This document shows positions 16,671 through 24,767 of a DNA stretch of 42,649 nucleotides, in pieces. Position numbers and translations under genes: made by a program. How positions within the stretch are numbered: position 1 is the first letter of the stretch; each line of letters opens with the position of its first letter. The stretch is taken from assembly GCF_030005555.1 (NCBI RefSeq), contig NZ_JASCQG010000018.1:1-42649 (forward strand), in the 5' to 3' direction. The DNA is from Empedobacter sedimenti (GTDB lineage: Bacteria > Bacteroidota > Bacteroidia > Flavobacteriales > Weeksellaceae). The notes beneath the pieces were generated by a model. It was not told the DNA's origin, did not search any database, and saw only the letters and a program-made list of their open reading frames with translations.

Positions 16671-18467
16671 TTAATCATTCAATTTCAAAACAGCTAAGAA
16701 AGCAGATTGTGGAACCTCTACACGTCCGATTTGACGCATTTTCTTCTTACCAGCTTTTTGCTTTTCTAATAACTTACGTTTACGAGAAATATCACCACCA
16801 TAACATTTAGCAGTAACGTCTTTACGCAACGCTTTGATTGTTTCACGCGCAATAATTTTTGCACCAATTGCAGCCTGAATTGGAATGTCAAACTGTTGAC
16901 GAGGAATTAATTCGCGTAATTTCTCACACATCTTTTTACCAATATTGTAAGCATTATCAACGTGAATTAAGGCAGATAAAGCATCTACAACTTCACCATT
17001 AATCATGATATCAACTTTTACCAATTTGGAAGCTTTCATTCCAGAAGGTGCATAATCAAACGATGCATATCCTTTTGAAATAGATTTTAATCGATCATAA
17101 AAATCAAAAACAACTTCAGCCAAAGGCATATTGAAAATCATTTCTACTCTATGTTGAGTTAAATAATTTTGAGATTGTAATTCACCACGTTTTTCAATAC
17201 ATAAACTCATTACTGGTCCAACAAATTCAGACTTTGTAATAATCGCTGCACGAATATATGGTTCTTCAACACGATTTAATCCTGATGGATCTGGTAATTC
17301 AGATGGATTATGAACCGGAATCATTTTTTCTGGATCTTTCTCCAAATAAGCTTCATACGAAACGTTAGGAACAGTCGTAATTACTGTCATGTTGAACTCA
17401 CGCTCTAAACGCTCCTGAATAATTTCTAAGTGTAACATTCCTAAGAATCCACAACGGAAACCGAAACCTAAAGCAGCAGAAGATTCAGCCTCAAAAGTTA
17501 AGGAAGCATCATTCAAACGTAACTTTTCGATAGAAGCACGTAAATCTTCGTAATCTTCTGTATCAACTGGATAAATACCCGCGAAAACCATTGGTTTTAC
17601 TTCCTCGAAACCATCAATTGCTTCAGTAGCAGGATTATCAACCAACGTAATTGTATCACCAACTTTTACCTCAGAAGCTTCCTTAATTCCAGAAATAATA
17701 TAACCTACATCTCCAGTTTTAATATTTTTTTTCTCAACTTGGTTCAGTTTCAGTGTTCCAATTTCATCAGCACCATATTTTTTACCTGTTGCCATGAATT
17801 TTACTTGATCCCCTTTTTTGATTTCTCCATTTACTACTTTATAAAAAGCTTCAATTCCTCGGAAAGGATTATAAACAGAGTCAAAAATCAAGGCTTGTAA
17901 CGGCGCATCTGGATCACCAACCGGAGCAGGAACTTTCTCGATAATTGTATGTAACAACTCTAAAACTCCTTCACCTGTTTTTCCACTTACACGCAGCACA
18001 TCTTCTGGCTCACAACCAATTAAATCAACAATATCGTCTGTTACTTCTTCTGGATTTGCAGAAGGTAAATCGATTTTGTTCAAAACTGGAATGATCTCCA
18101 AATCATTTTCTAAAGCCAAATAAAGGTTAGAAATGGTTTGGGCTTGTATACTTTGCGCAGCATCTACAATTAACAAAGCTCCTTCACAAGCGGCAATCGA
18201 ACGAGAAACCTCGTAAGAAAAATCCACGTGACCAGGAGTGTCAATTAAATTTAAAATATATTTTTCACCATCTTTTTCATATTCCATTTGGATGGCGTGC
18301 GATTTAATTGTGATTCCGCGTTCGCGTTCCAAATCCATATCGTCTAAAGTTTGATTTTGTAACTCACGATCAGAAATCGTGTTTGTTACTTGCAATAAAC
18401 GATCGGCCAAGGTACTTTTACCATGGTCAATATGGGCGATAATACAGAAATTACGGATATTTTTCAT
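16671..18467 (-). CDS. lepA: Elongation factor 4 (LepA)
   Basis: EF4 is a ribosome-dependent GTPase that affects initiation or back-translocation and helps cells under ionic or cold stress. At 598 aa it is exactly the usual size. It has G1 AHIDHGKST (11-19), G3 DTPGH (near 77) and G4 NKID (near 131). Domain II, EF-G-like domains III and V, and the LepA-specific C-terminal domain (from about 490) follow. The last contains [41 protein letters not shown] and the [22 protein letters not shown] motif. A complete promoter lies upstream. Confidence 0.98.
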   Translation of the reverse strand: MKNIRNFCIIAHIDHGKSTLADRLLQVTNTISDRELQNQTLDDMDLERERGITIKSHAIQMEYEKDGEKYILNLIDTPGHVDFSYEVSRSIAACEGALLIVDAAQSIQAQTISNLYLALENDLEIIPVLNKIDLPSANPEEVTDDIVDLIGCEPEDVLRVSGKTGEGVLELLHTIIEKVPAPVGDPDAPLQALIFDSVYNPFRGIEAFYKVVNGEIKKGDQVKFMATGKKYGADEIGTLKLNQVEKKNIKTGDVGYIISGIKEASEVKVGDTITLVDNPATEAIDGFEEVKPMVFAGIYPVDTEDYEDLRASIEKLRLNDASLTFEAESSAALGFGFRCGFLGMLHLEIIQERLEREFNMTVITTVPNVSYEAYLEKDPEKMIPVHNPSELPDPSGLNRVEEPYIRAAIITKSEFVGPVMSLCIEKRGELQSQNYLTQHRVEMIFNMPLAEVVFDFYDRLKSISKGYASFDYAPSGMKASKLVKVDIMINGEVVDALSALIHVDNAYNIGKKMCEKLRELIPRQQFDIPIQAAIGAKIIARETIKALRKDVTAKCYGGDISRKRKLLEKQKAGKKKMRQIGRVEVPQSAFLAVLKLND

Positions 18468-18486
18468 ATTCTATTTGTCGAATAGG

Positions 18487-18516
18487 CAAAAATAATCTTT
18501 TCCGTGCAGACTGCAA
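18487..18516 (-). promoter_or_regulatory. Promoter of lepA
   Basis: On the minus strand TTG (18516-18514), a 19-base spacer and TATTTTTG (18494-18487) fit the Bacteroidota consensus. The -7 element ends 19 bases before the lepA ATG. Confidence 0.75.
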
Positions 18517-18553
18517 GTATTTTGAAAAATATTATGAATTATATTTTAATAAA

Positions 18554-19648
18554 TTAACGAGAGTTGAAGTGAGAATAAGCAAAAAACTTTACACCTAAAT
18601 CATAATAAGTAGTTTTTCCATTTTTATAATTAATCTCAATACAGCTATCATCTGCGAACATAGATTTAATTTCTTCAGTTCTATATTCGTTCAGATTTAA
18701 TTTATATTTTCTATCAAATTTATTGGTTTCCTTTGCTTTATTTAGAAGAAAATAGAGATAATTGGATTCAATATCTGTAAGATTTCGTTCAATATCACTT
18801 TTTAAATAGGTATAACTTTCTACGTTAAAAAAAGGAATTGGATATGAATTATTTGTTAGTTTAAATTCAGCTTTTTCTATTGCTTTTCGTGTGTAATAAA
18901 TAGCTTCTTCAATCTTTGGATTTCCTGAATCGTTTTCATTAAGAATAGATTTGTTTATAATATTGTTCTTTGTAAACAAAAGTTCAATTCCGCCACCATC
19001 CTTAATAGATATTTGGGGAGTTGTTGTGTTTGGTTGATAATATAATTGAGTATCTTGGTATTTTTGAAATAGAAAATCTACTTCTTCTTTTGTTAATTTA
19101 CCTTGATGATTTTCTAAAATTTTATTTGTAATAAATTTATTCACAATTCCATTCTTATTAATCGTATAATAATCAACAAAACCTGTTGTATATCCAATCG
19201 AACTAAAAACAATTTCATCAAAATCGATATTTTTATAAGGAGATTTTAATCTTTTTTTATTGTTTTCTAAATCTCTGTAATAGATAAAATAATCGGTTAT
19301 GCTATCTAAATAATACTTTTTTTGATAAATTTTTGAGGTTGCATCTAATATCCAAACTTCATTTCCTTTCAGTTTATAAAGTTTGAATGTTTTCAAATCT
19401 CGCTTAAAGAAAGAAAAATCTTCATCATTACCACTTGAAATATATTCTATTGTATTATCATAAATTTTAAAATAATTTAAACCCCAAGAAACATCAATAT
19501 AGACATCGTCTTTTTTTAATTTATTATTTTCTTGCTCAATATTATATTGATTATCATAAGTCCAATCTCCTTCAATATTAAATTGCGGTTTTTCTTCGCA
19601 AGAAAGTATGAATAGAACTAAAAATAGAAAGTAGATTTTTTTTCTCAT
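18554..19648 (-). CDS. Hypothetical lipoprotein, 364 aa
   Basis: I do not recognise this protein. MRKKIYFLFLVLFILSCEEK is a lipoprotein signal with the lipobox cysteine at 17. The mature part starts with an IEGDWTYDN segment, like the lipocalin-type domains that report G-x-W. Later come a GGGIELLFTKNN segment and a C-terminal part rich in Asn, Tyr and Lys. It probably sits on the periplasmic face of the outer membrane or on the surface. The upstream TPR/HTH regulator gene ends only 23 bases before its start, so the two may form one transcript. No clear terminator follows before the lepA promoter. Confidence 0.7.
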   Translation of the reverse strand: MRKKIYFLFLVLFILSCEEKPQFNIEGDWTYDNQYNIEQENNKLKKDDVYIDVSWGLNYFKIYDNTIEYISSGNDEDFSFFKRDLKTFKLYKLKGNEVWILDATSKIYQKKYYLDSITDYFIYYRDLENNKKRLKSPYKNIDFDEIVFSSIGYTTGFVDYYTINKNGIVNKFITNKILENHQGKLTKEEVDFLFQKYQDTQLYYQPNTTTPQISIKDGGGIELLFTKNNIINKSILNENDSGNPKIEEAIYYTRKAIEKAEFKLTNNSYPIPFFNVESYTYLKSDIERNLTDIESNYLYFLLNKAKETNKFDRKYKLNLNEYRTEEIKSMFADDSCIEINYKNGKTTYYDLGVKFFAYSHFNSR

Positions 19649-19671
19649 ATAATAATTTGACTTTTATAAGT

Positions 19672-21522
19672 TTAAGTAATTATCTGATGAAAAAAGAGAT
19701 TTAAATCTTTGTCTTTAGTTAAACCAAATTTTTGTTTTAAGCGATACTTTGTCATCCGAACACTTTTTGGTTCAATATTTAACAAGTGTGCAATTTGCTT
19801 GGTATCCATTCCGAGATAGATATACGAACAATATTTCAAATCTAAGGGAGTCAACTTTTGTTTCGCATGATCAGAAAGATTTTTGAAAAAATTAGGATGC
19901 GTTTCTTGAATAATAAATTGTGTTTTCTCAAAATTATTATCCAATAGGGATTCTTCTCGCAAAATTTGCTTCAGATTGATAGGTTTATCAGTCGAGATTT
20001 TATCTTTTAGGGTTTGTAAAACCTGATTTTTATGCTCTAAATGTAATTGACTTGCCAAAACTTCGTCCTGCAATTTTTGCTGTTGTAACGTCAATAATTC
20101 TTGTTCAGCCAAAATTCTGGCTTGTTCTTCGTCTTGTAATTGCAACTTTAGATGAGCTTCCTGTTTTTCTGAATGAAGCTGATTTTCTCTCCCAATTGAG
20201 TAACGCAATTTAAAATGATAAGAGCGAAACATAAAAAAAGCACCAATAAGACCTAAAATTCCTAAAATAACATACAGAAAACGTTCTTTTTTGATGCTTT
20301 GTGTTTTGGCTAATAAAGAGTCTAATTTCAAATCTTTTTCTTTGGTTTGAAACTGTGCTTCCAGCTTTTTTGATGTTTCCGCTTGTCCTTGATCATAAAG
20401 CAAGTTGGAATATTCTGTTACTTTTTTTTGAAACTCAAATGCATTTTCAAACATTTTATTTTGACTATAAAAATCAGCCAAATCCGTTGTGACACTTATC
20501 AAAGCATAATAATCTTTTTTGTTCTGTGTAAGCAAAATATCATTAGCTTGTAATAAATAGTTTTCAACCAAATCAGGACGATTTTCGTCTTTTGCAAGTT
20601 TACTTAATATACCTAAAGCGCCAGAAGTTACATTTTGAGAATTTGGAATATTTTTACATAATTCAACTATTTTTAGTGAATTTTTTTTGATTTCTTGCTT
20701 AATTTGAGCAGATTGTACTGAAAAATTAAGTTGATAATCTGATAAGTTTAGTAACGCAATCGCGTAATTGTATTTAGATACTTGATCGGGATATTTTTGA
20801 CTGATTTCAACCGCCTTTTTACTTGTAATAATCAGTTTATTTAAGTCTTCTTGTTTTTTACTTTCCAAATATTTCAACGATTCTGCAACGCCCAAATTCG
20901 CGTAAGCTGTAACCAATAGATTTTTATCACCAGATTTTTCAGCAAAATCTAACGATTTCTGTGCATAAAGAATAGAATTTTTCGCGTCGTTCCAGTTGGC
21001 ATGTACTCCGTAAAGAAAATAATTTGATTTAGATTTTAAACTATATTCTTCAGGCATTTTTTCTAATTCTGGAATGTAATTTTGAATTGTTTTTAGACAT
21101 TTTTCATATTCATTTAGATTAATATAATGGTAAGCCTGTAGATAGTTAACATATGCTTTTATAATAAAAGTATTGTTGTTTTTTGTGATAGAATCTAATT
21201 GATCAAGAACTTTTTGAGCTTCATTGTATAATTGTTGATTCTCATAAATAGTTCCTTTTTGTACATAAGCTCTAACCAATTCTAATTGATTGTTTTCTTT
21301 TTTAGCCAGTTTTATTTGCTCGTCAAGGTAAATATTAGCTTGTTTATATTGATCAGAAGTTCTACTTATTTCGGCTAAAACATTGTAAAGTACAAATTTT
21401 TCTTTTGACGTTTTCTGCGTTTTTAATTCATTTTTCAAGCTATCCACATAACTATTTTGAGCATTTACAAAACTTGAAATACTTATTAAAAACAAAAAGA
21501 TAAATTTAGAACGTTTCATCAT
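19672..21522 (-). CDS. TPR–transmembrane–HTH transcriptional regulator
   Basis: This 616-aa protein is of a type common in Flavobacteriia. It has a signal peptide (ends VNA-Q, about 22) and a periplasmic TPR region (about 40-390, with repeated A-x-x-x-G/A-x-x-Y patterns). One transmembrane helix follows (about 411-433, FLYVILGILGLIGAFFMF), then a cytosolic coiled coil (about 440-510). The C-terminal LuxR-type helix-turn-helix reads YIYLGMDTKQIAHLLNIEPKSVRMTKYRLKQKFGL. Such proteins are thought to relay an envelope signal to transcription. The target is not known; the 23-base-distant lipoprotein gene and the divergent DUF4870-like gene are candidates. Confidence 0.88.
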   Translation of the reverse strand: MMKRSKFIFLFLISISSFVNAQNSYVDSLKNELKTQKTSKEKFVLYNVLAEISRTSDQYKQANIYLDEQIKLAKKENNQLELVRAYVQKGTIYENQQLYNEAQKVLDQLDSITKNNNTFIIKAYVNYLQAYHYINLNEYEKCLKTIQNYIPELEKMPEEYSLKSKSNYFLYGVHANWNDAKNSILYAQKSLDFAEKSGDKNLLVTAYANLGVAESLKYLESKKQEDLNKLIITSKKAVEISQKYPDQVSKYNYAIALLNLSDYQLNFSVQSAQIKQEIKKNSLKIVELCKNIPNSQNVTSGALGILSKLAKDENRPDLVENYLLQANDILLTQNKKDYYALISVTTDLADFYSQNKMFENAFEFQKKVTEYSNLLYDQGQAETSKKLEAQFQTKEKDLKLDSLLAKTQSIKKERFLYVILGILGLIGAFFMFRSYHFKLRYSIGRENQLHSEKQEAHLKLQLQDEEQARILAEQELLTLQQQKLQDEVLASQLHLEHKNQVLQTLKDKISTDKPINLKQILREESLLDNNFEKTQFIIQETHPNFFKNLSDHAKQKLTPLDLKYCSYIYLGMDTKQIAHLLNIEPKSVRMTKYRLKQKFGLTKDKDLNLFFHQIIT

Positions 21523-21750
21523 ATTTCAAAATTCGTTATAAAAATTCAAATTTTCATAAATAATAAGAAATAGCTTCTAAAAATTGTTAAGTATAAATGA
21601 TTGTTTTAAAGTGTATTATAAAAACATGTAGTCGTTTTGTAGTAATTGTATTTTGATGATGTAGTAGCTATGTAGGTATGGTTTTTTAGTTTTTATAACT
21701 CAAATAAAAGAATTTTGGAAAAGAATTTTAATCAACTAAAAAGTACAATT
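21523..21750. other. Divergent intergenic region, TPR regulator / DUF4870-like gene
   Basis: This 228-base AT-rich stretch lies between divergent starts. It holds several GTAG/TGTAGTA-like words (21629-21700) without clear symmetry. Near-matches to TAnnTTTG occur on both strands (GAATTTTG at 21710-21717 plus). No gene or strong hairpin is seen. Confidence 0.4.
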
Positions 21751-22071
21751 ATGGACAACAAAACTTTATCAATCGTATCATACATCACAATTATCGGATG
21801 GGTAATAGCCTATGTAGTTGGAAAAGACAAAGCAGATGATTTATTAAAGTATCATCTAAAACAAGGTTTAGGATTAGTTATATTCTCATTCGTTTGGGGA
21901 ATACTTCTTAACATCATCATGTTTGCAGTTGATATTCCATTTATCGGAATTTTAGGATTTGCTTCTCTAATATTAATGATTATCGGAATTATTAATGCGG
22001 CGAATGGAGTAAAAAAACCTTTACCAATTATTGGATCAATGTTCGAAGATAAATTTGCTTTTATTGGATAA
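21751..22071 (+). CDS. Small DUF4870/Tic20-like membrane protein
   Basis: This 106-aa protein has three or four hydrophobic helices. It reads KTLSIVSYITIIGWVIAYVVGKDKADDLLKYHLKQGLGLVIFSFVWGILLNI, then a long hydrophobic pair, and ends NGVKKPLPIIGSMFEDKFAFIG. The K-Y-H-L-K-Q-GLG motif between helices 1 and 2 is typical of DUF4870-type proteins, sometimes annotated as import-component proteins. Function is unknown. I start at the ATG at 21751; the longer frame begins with a TTG and adds 12 unlikely residues. Two hairpins follow the gene. Confidence 0.8.
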   Translation: MDNKTLSIVSYITIIGWVIAYVVGKDKADDLLKYHLKQGLGLVIFSFVWGILLNIIMFAVDIPFIGILGFASLILMIIGIINAANGVKKPLPIIGSMFEDKFAFIG

Positions 22072-22122
22072 GAGGGTTAATAGAACTAACAAGACCAACC
22101 ATTTTTCATAATAATTATTTTG

Positions 22123-22157
22123 ATTGGGATTACAGAAAACATTTTCTTGATCCCAAT
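22123..22157 (+). terminator. Long hairpin after the DUF4870-like gene
   Basis: ATTGGGAT (22123-22130) pairs with ATCCCAAT, with an inner AGAAAA/TTTTCT stem. There is no long T run, so termination is uncertain. Confidence 0.5.
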
Positions 22158-22231
22158 TTATCTCAAAAAACATTTACTAAATAAATTTAAATCTCAGTTT
22201 AATTTCAAAGTTTATAAGCTAGATTTATGAG

Positions 22232-22262
22232 AAGAGATTGTGAGTCGCAATCTCTTTTTTTC
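22232..22262 (+). terminator. Intrinsic terminator
   Basis: AAGAGATTG (22232-22240) pairs with CAATCTCTT (22248-22256), followed by TTTTTT. This is the definite end of any transcript coming from the DUF4870-like gene, and it insulates the leader promoter at 22293. Confidence 0.9.
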
Positions 22263-22292
22263 TCCCTATTTTTAGTGAAATTTCACAAACGA

Positions 22293-22325
22293 TTTGGAAA
22301 TGTGAATTTTATTGACTTAAATTTG
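22293..22325 (+). promoter_or_regulatory. Promoter of the attenuator leader / rtcB–prfH operon
   Basis: TTTG (22293-22296), a 21-base spacer and TAAATTTG (22318-22325) match both boxes of the Bacteroidota promoter. It lies 30 bases after a strong terminator. The transcript should start near 22330, giving about 44 bases before the leader ATG. Confidence 0.75.
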
Positions 22326-22360
22326 CACTGATAAAAATCATAACGTATAACAATTTAATA

Positions 22361-22503
22361 ACGAAGAAATAAAATGTTCAAAGAAACGACATATCAGTTT
22401 TCAGCTATTGCAACAGATTTTGCAATGAGCATTCTTCGTGCTTATAAATCGTAAATAATTTACTTATTATATCAAAAGCCCGGAGGATTCTTCGGGCTTT
22501 TTC
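22361..22503 (+). promoter_or_regulatory. Candidate leader-peptide transcription attenuator
   Basis: Four segments show trp-like logic. Segment 1 is ACGAAGAA (22361-22368), just before the leader ATG. Segment 2 is ATTCTTCGTGCTT (22431-22443), in the last codons. Segment 3 is AAGCCCGGAGGAT (22476-22488), the 5' terminator arm. Segment 4 is ATTCTTCGGGCTT (22487-22499), the 3' arm. Segments 2 and 4 are identical at 12 of 13 bases. Segment 3 can therefore pair with 2 (12 of 13 pairs, two G·U) or fold with 4 as terminator. Segment 1 pairs with 2 over eight perfect bases. A ribosome paused early in the ORF would free 2 to pair with 3 and allow read-through. One finishing the ORF would cover 2 and allow termination. 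The pairings are seen; the function is inferred. Confidence 0.6.
22374..22454 (+). CDS. 26-aa leader peptide
   Basis: The ORF MFKETTYQFSAIATDFAMSILRAYKS begins at an ATG about 44 bases after the predicted transcript start and stops 19 bases before the terminator stem. It has no run of one amino acid, so it does not look like a classical amino-acid-sensing leader. I infer that it reports general ribosome activity, with segment 2 of the attenuator encoded by codons 20-24 (around ILRA). It could instead be a functional small protein; the size and the overlapping RNA structure favour a leader. Confidence 0.55.
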   Translation: MFKETTYQFSAIATDFAMSILRAYKS

Positions 22504-22507
22504 TTTT
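22474..22507 (+). terminator. Intrinsic terminator of the leader (attenuator)
   Basis: AAAAGCCCGGAG (22474-22485) pairs with CTTCGGGCTTTT (22490-22501), 12 pairs with one G·U, around a GATT loop, followed by TTCTTTT. It lies between the leader peptide and the three-gene operon. Confidence 0.88.
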
Positions 22508-22554
22508 ATTATTCCATTCTAGATTCAGAATAACTTCTAAAAACTTCCGAAGAA

Positions 22555-22578
22555 GAAATAATTAGCGCTAATTATTTC
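22555..22578 (+). promoter_or_regulatory. Perfect 24-bp palindrome upstream of the rtcB–prfH operon
   Basis: The half-site is GAAATAATTAGC, followed immediately by its exact reverse complement. It lies 33 bases before the operon's first ATG. It could be an operator for a dimeric regulator, or a hairpin in the read-through mRNA. A palindrome of this length and perfection is unlikely by chance even in AT-rich DNA. Confidence 0.6.
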
Positions 22579-22584
22579 AAAACA

Positions 22585-22604
22585 ATTATTTGCAATCAAA
22601 TAAT
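22585..22604 (+). promoter_or_regulatory. Second inverted repeat upstream of the operon
   Basis: ATTATTTG (22585-22592), a 4-base CAAT spacer and CAAATAAT (22597-22604) are perfectly symmetric and end seven bases before the ATG. The core ATTATTT recurs in the 24-bp palindrome just upstream, giving four related half-sites in 50 bases. Confidence 0.5.
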
Positions 22605-22611
22605 CCATTTT

Positions 22612-23373
22612 ATGGAAGATTCAATTTTCTTTTCAGCTCGATTACGAACAAAAAGAGCAAGGAAAAGAAGCGTAAAAACAGCGAAAGAAAAAAGTGTAAG
22701 AGAGAAATATAAACGTCGAAAAGAAATTTTTAAAGAGCAAAAAGCAATTCCGCTTGTTCCTTTAAAAGAGCCATATCAAAAAGGTTTCGAACGCTATTTT
22801 GTGTTGAGAGATGATATTAAAAAGGAAAATGAGATTGAGTTTTTTACTCAAATTCTGAAGAAAATTAACACTTCTCAATATGCTGAAACACGAAAGTTTG
22901 TAAAAAAACAAAAACGTAACGGAAAGCGAATTTATATTCCGAGAATTCAAGAATTGAAACAATTACAACCTTACGAATATTCTGGTCCGCATTCCATTTT
23001 GAATGATGAAGAACGTCGATATTTTGCGTGTATTCAGGTATATGATCCAGAAACAAAACGTTTCAAAGGAATTTATGAATTTCTACAACCGTGGCGTTTT
23101 CGGTTAATCATCAAACCAAATATGATAACGCATTACAAACCGCTTGATATTGACTTGAAGCGTGAAGAAGCACAAATCGATCATTTTTTTGACAAGTATA
23201 AAAATCAAGGAATCCTCTTAAAGAAAATAGTTGGAGGAGGATATTCGTATAAGTTAAAACCAAAATTTAAAAATCCCTTTACGAAAAGGAAATTTTTTAA
23301 CAACAAAAATTCGGCGACAGAAATCGCTGAAATGCTGATGGAAAAAGAGCATCAGCTATCTAAAAGACATTAA
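22612..23373 (+). CDS. Unrecognised very basic protein in the RtcB–PrfH operon
   Basis: This 253-aa protein matches no family I know. It has no signal peptide or membrane segment. Residues 10-45 are extremely basic (about 18 Lys/Arg, for example RLRTKRARKRSVKTAKEK and REKYKRRKEIFKEQK), like the RNA-threading tails of ribosomal proteins. A central part (about 55-200) looks folded, with IYIPRIQELKQL, YSGPHSILNDEERRYFACIQVYD and YEFLQPWRFRLIIKP. A second basic stretch follows (215-232, YKLKPKFKNPFTKRKFF), then a C-terminal helix. Its stop is two bases before the rtcB ATG, so the three genes are surely co-expressed. I infer an rRNA- or ribosome-binding partner in the repair of damaged ribosomes, but no catalytic motif is evident. 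Confidence 0.85.
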   Translation: MEDSIFFSARLRTKRARKRSVKTAKEKSVREKYKRRKEIFKEQKAIPLVPLKEPYQKGFERYFVLRDDIKKENEIEFFTQILKKINTSQYAETRKFVKKQKRNGKRIYIPRIQELKQLQPYEYSGPHSILNDEERRYFACIQVYDPETKRFKGIYEFLQPWRFRLIIKPNMITHYKPLDIDLKREEAQIDHFFDKYKNQGILLKKIVGGGYSYKLKPKFKNPFTKRKFFNNKNSATEIAEMLMEKEHQLSKRH

Positions 23374-23375
23374 TC

Positions 23376-24767
23376 ATGGGAAATAAAATCTCTGGAAAAG
23401 ACTTTATAAAAATAGGCTTTCCAAAAAATAATTCGATCAATATTGCAATTGGGCAAATTCATCGATACAGAAAAAAAGAAAAGAAACAAACGATTCTCAA
23501 CGAAGCTAAAGAAGTTTTGCTTGAGCCAGAAAAATACATTGGTCACGGAATTTGGGGAAAAGTTGCGGAAGGATTGATAAAACCAGTTGAGGTTAGATTA
23601 CAAGAATTGAAAACGACGCGTTCGCCTTTTTCGATTTTTGGCGAAAATGAAATTGATGAGCAAGCAAAATTTCAATTATATGATGCGTTAAAATTGCCAA
23701 TTTCGGTAAAAGGAGCTTTGATGCCAGATGCACATTCTGGTTATGGATTGCCGATTGGTGGCGTTTTGGCGACGGATAATGCAGTGATTCCGTATGGAGT
23801 TGGTGTGGATATTGGTTGTCGAATGAGTCTTTCTGTTTACGATTTACCAGCAAGTTTTTTGAAAGGAAAATCGCATCAATTGATTCAGGTTCTGCAAGAT
23901 CATACCAAATTCGGAATGTATGAAACGCATAAATTAAAAGCAGATCACGAAATTTTTGAGCGCTCTATTTTTGATGAAATTCAAATCCTGAAAAGTTTAA
24001 AAACAAAAGCTTATCAACAATTGGGAACTTCGGGCGGAGGAAATCATTTTGTAGAATTTGGGATTGTGAAATTAGATGAGGTAAAACCAGAATGGAACTT
24101 GATTCCAGGAGAATATTTGGCTGTTTTATCGCATAGTGGTTCGCGTGGTTTGGGAGCAAATATTGCAAAACATTACACGTATTTGGCGGCGAAACAATGT
24201 CCACTTCCGAAGCAAGTTCAGCATTTGGCTTGGTTGGATTTGGATACGCACGATGGGCAAGAATATTGGGCTGCGATGAATTTGGCAGGAGATTATGCCA
24301 AGGCTTGTCACGACGATATTCATCGAAGAATTGCGAAAGCTATAGGAAAACGTATCGCTTTCAACATCGAAAACCATCACAATTTTGCGTGGAAAGAAAT
24401 AGTTGAAGGAACGGAACGAATTGTTCACCGTAAAGGAGCAACGCCAGCCGGAGAAGGAGTTTTGGGAATTATTCCAGGTTCGATGACTGCAAACGGTTAC
24501 ATTGTCGAAGGCTTGGGAAATGAGTTAAGCATTAATTCGGCTTCGCATGGTGCGGGACGAAAAATGTCGCGTGCGAAATGTAAATCAACGATTACCAAAA
24601 GCTTTATGAATGCACAACTTAAAGATGCAGAAATTGAGCTGATAGGAGGAAGTGTTGATGAAGCGCCATTTGCGTATAAAAACATCAAAACGGTGATGAA
24701 TTTACAAACCGAATTAGTGAAAGTGTTGGGAACTTTTACGCCGAAAATTGTAAGAATGGATAAATAA
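23376..24767 (+). CDS. rtcB: RtcB-family RNA ligase, PrfH-associated
   Basis: This GTP- and Mn2+-dependent ligase joins 2',3'-cyclic-phosphate/3'-phosphate ends to 5'-OH ends. The 463 aa keep the metal site (GVGVDIGCR, D145/C148; GGGNHF, H224; LSHSGSRGLG, H253; NHHNF, H335) and the nucleophile His391 in SASHGAGRKMSR, where GMP is attached. The group coupled to release factor H is known (TIGR03073), and in E. coli such an RtcB2–PrfH pair reseals 16S rRNA cut by colicin E3-type nucleases. An N-terminal extension of about 85 aa is unusual. Its ISGKDFIKIGFPKNN start faintly recalls the small helical motif at the end of CCA-adding enzymes. prfH begins at the base after the stop. Confidence 0.95.
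   Translation: MGNKISGKDFIKIGFPKNNSINIAIGQIHRYRKKEKKQTILNEAKEVLLEPEKYIGHGIWGKVAEGLIKPVEVRLQELKTTRSPFSIFGENEIDEQAKFQLYDALKLPISVKGALMPDAHSGYGLPIGGVLATDNAVIPYGVGVDIGCRMSLSVYDLPASFLKGKSHQLIQVLQDHTKFGMYETHKLKADHEIFERSIFDEIQILKSLKTKAYQQLGTSGGGNHFVEFGIVKLDEVKPEWNLIPGEYLAVLSHSGSRGLGANIAKHYTYLAAKQCPLPKQVQHLAWLDLDTHDGQEYWAAMNLAGDYAKACHDDIHRRIAKAIGKRIAFNIENHHNFAWKEIVEGTERIVHRKGATPAGEGVLGIIPGSMTANGYIVEGLGNELSINSASHGAGRKMSRAKCKSTITKSFMNAQLKDAEIELIGGSVDEAPFAYKNIKTVMNLQTELVKVLGTFTPKIVRMDK

Noticed and set aside
22232-22325. Small ORF starting in the terminator (ATG at 22227)
   Set aside because: The frame of about 34 codons runs through a strong terminator stem and T run and over the promoter boxes, so it is unlikely to be translated.
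24126-24428. 100-aa antisense frame within rtcB (and 69-aa plus-strand frame at 24197)
   Set aside because: Both lie within strongly conserved RtcB coding sequence and show no independent features.
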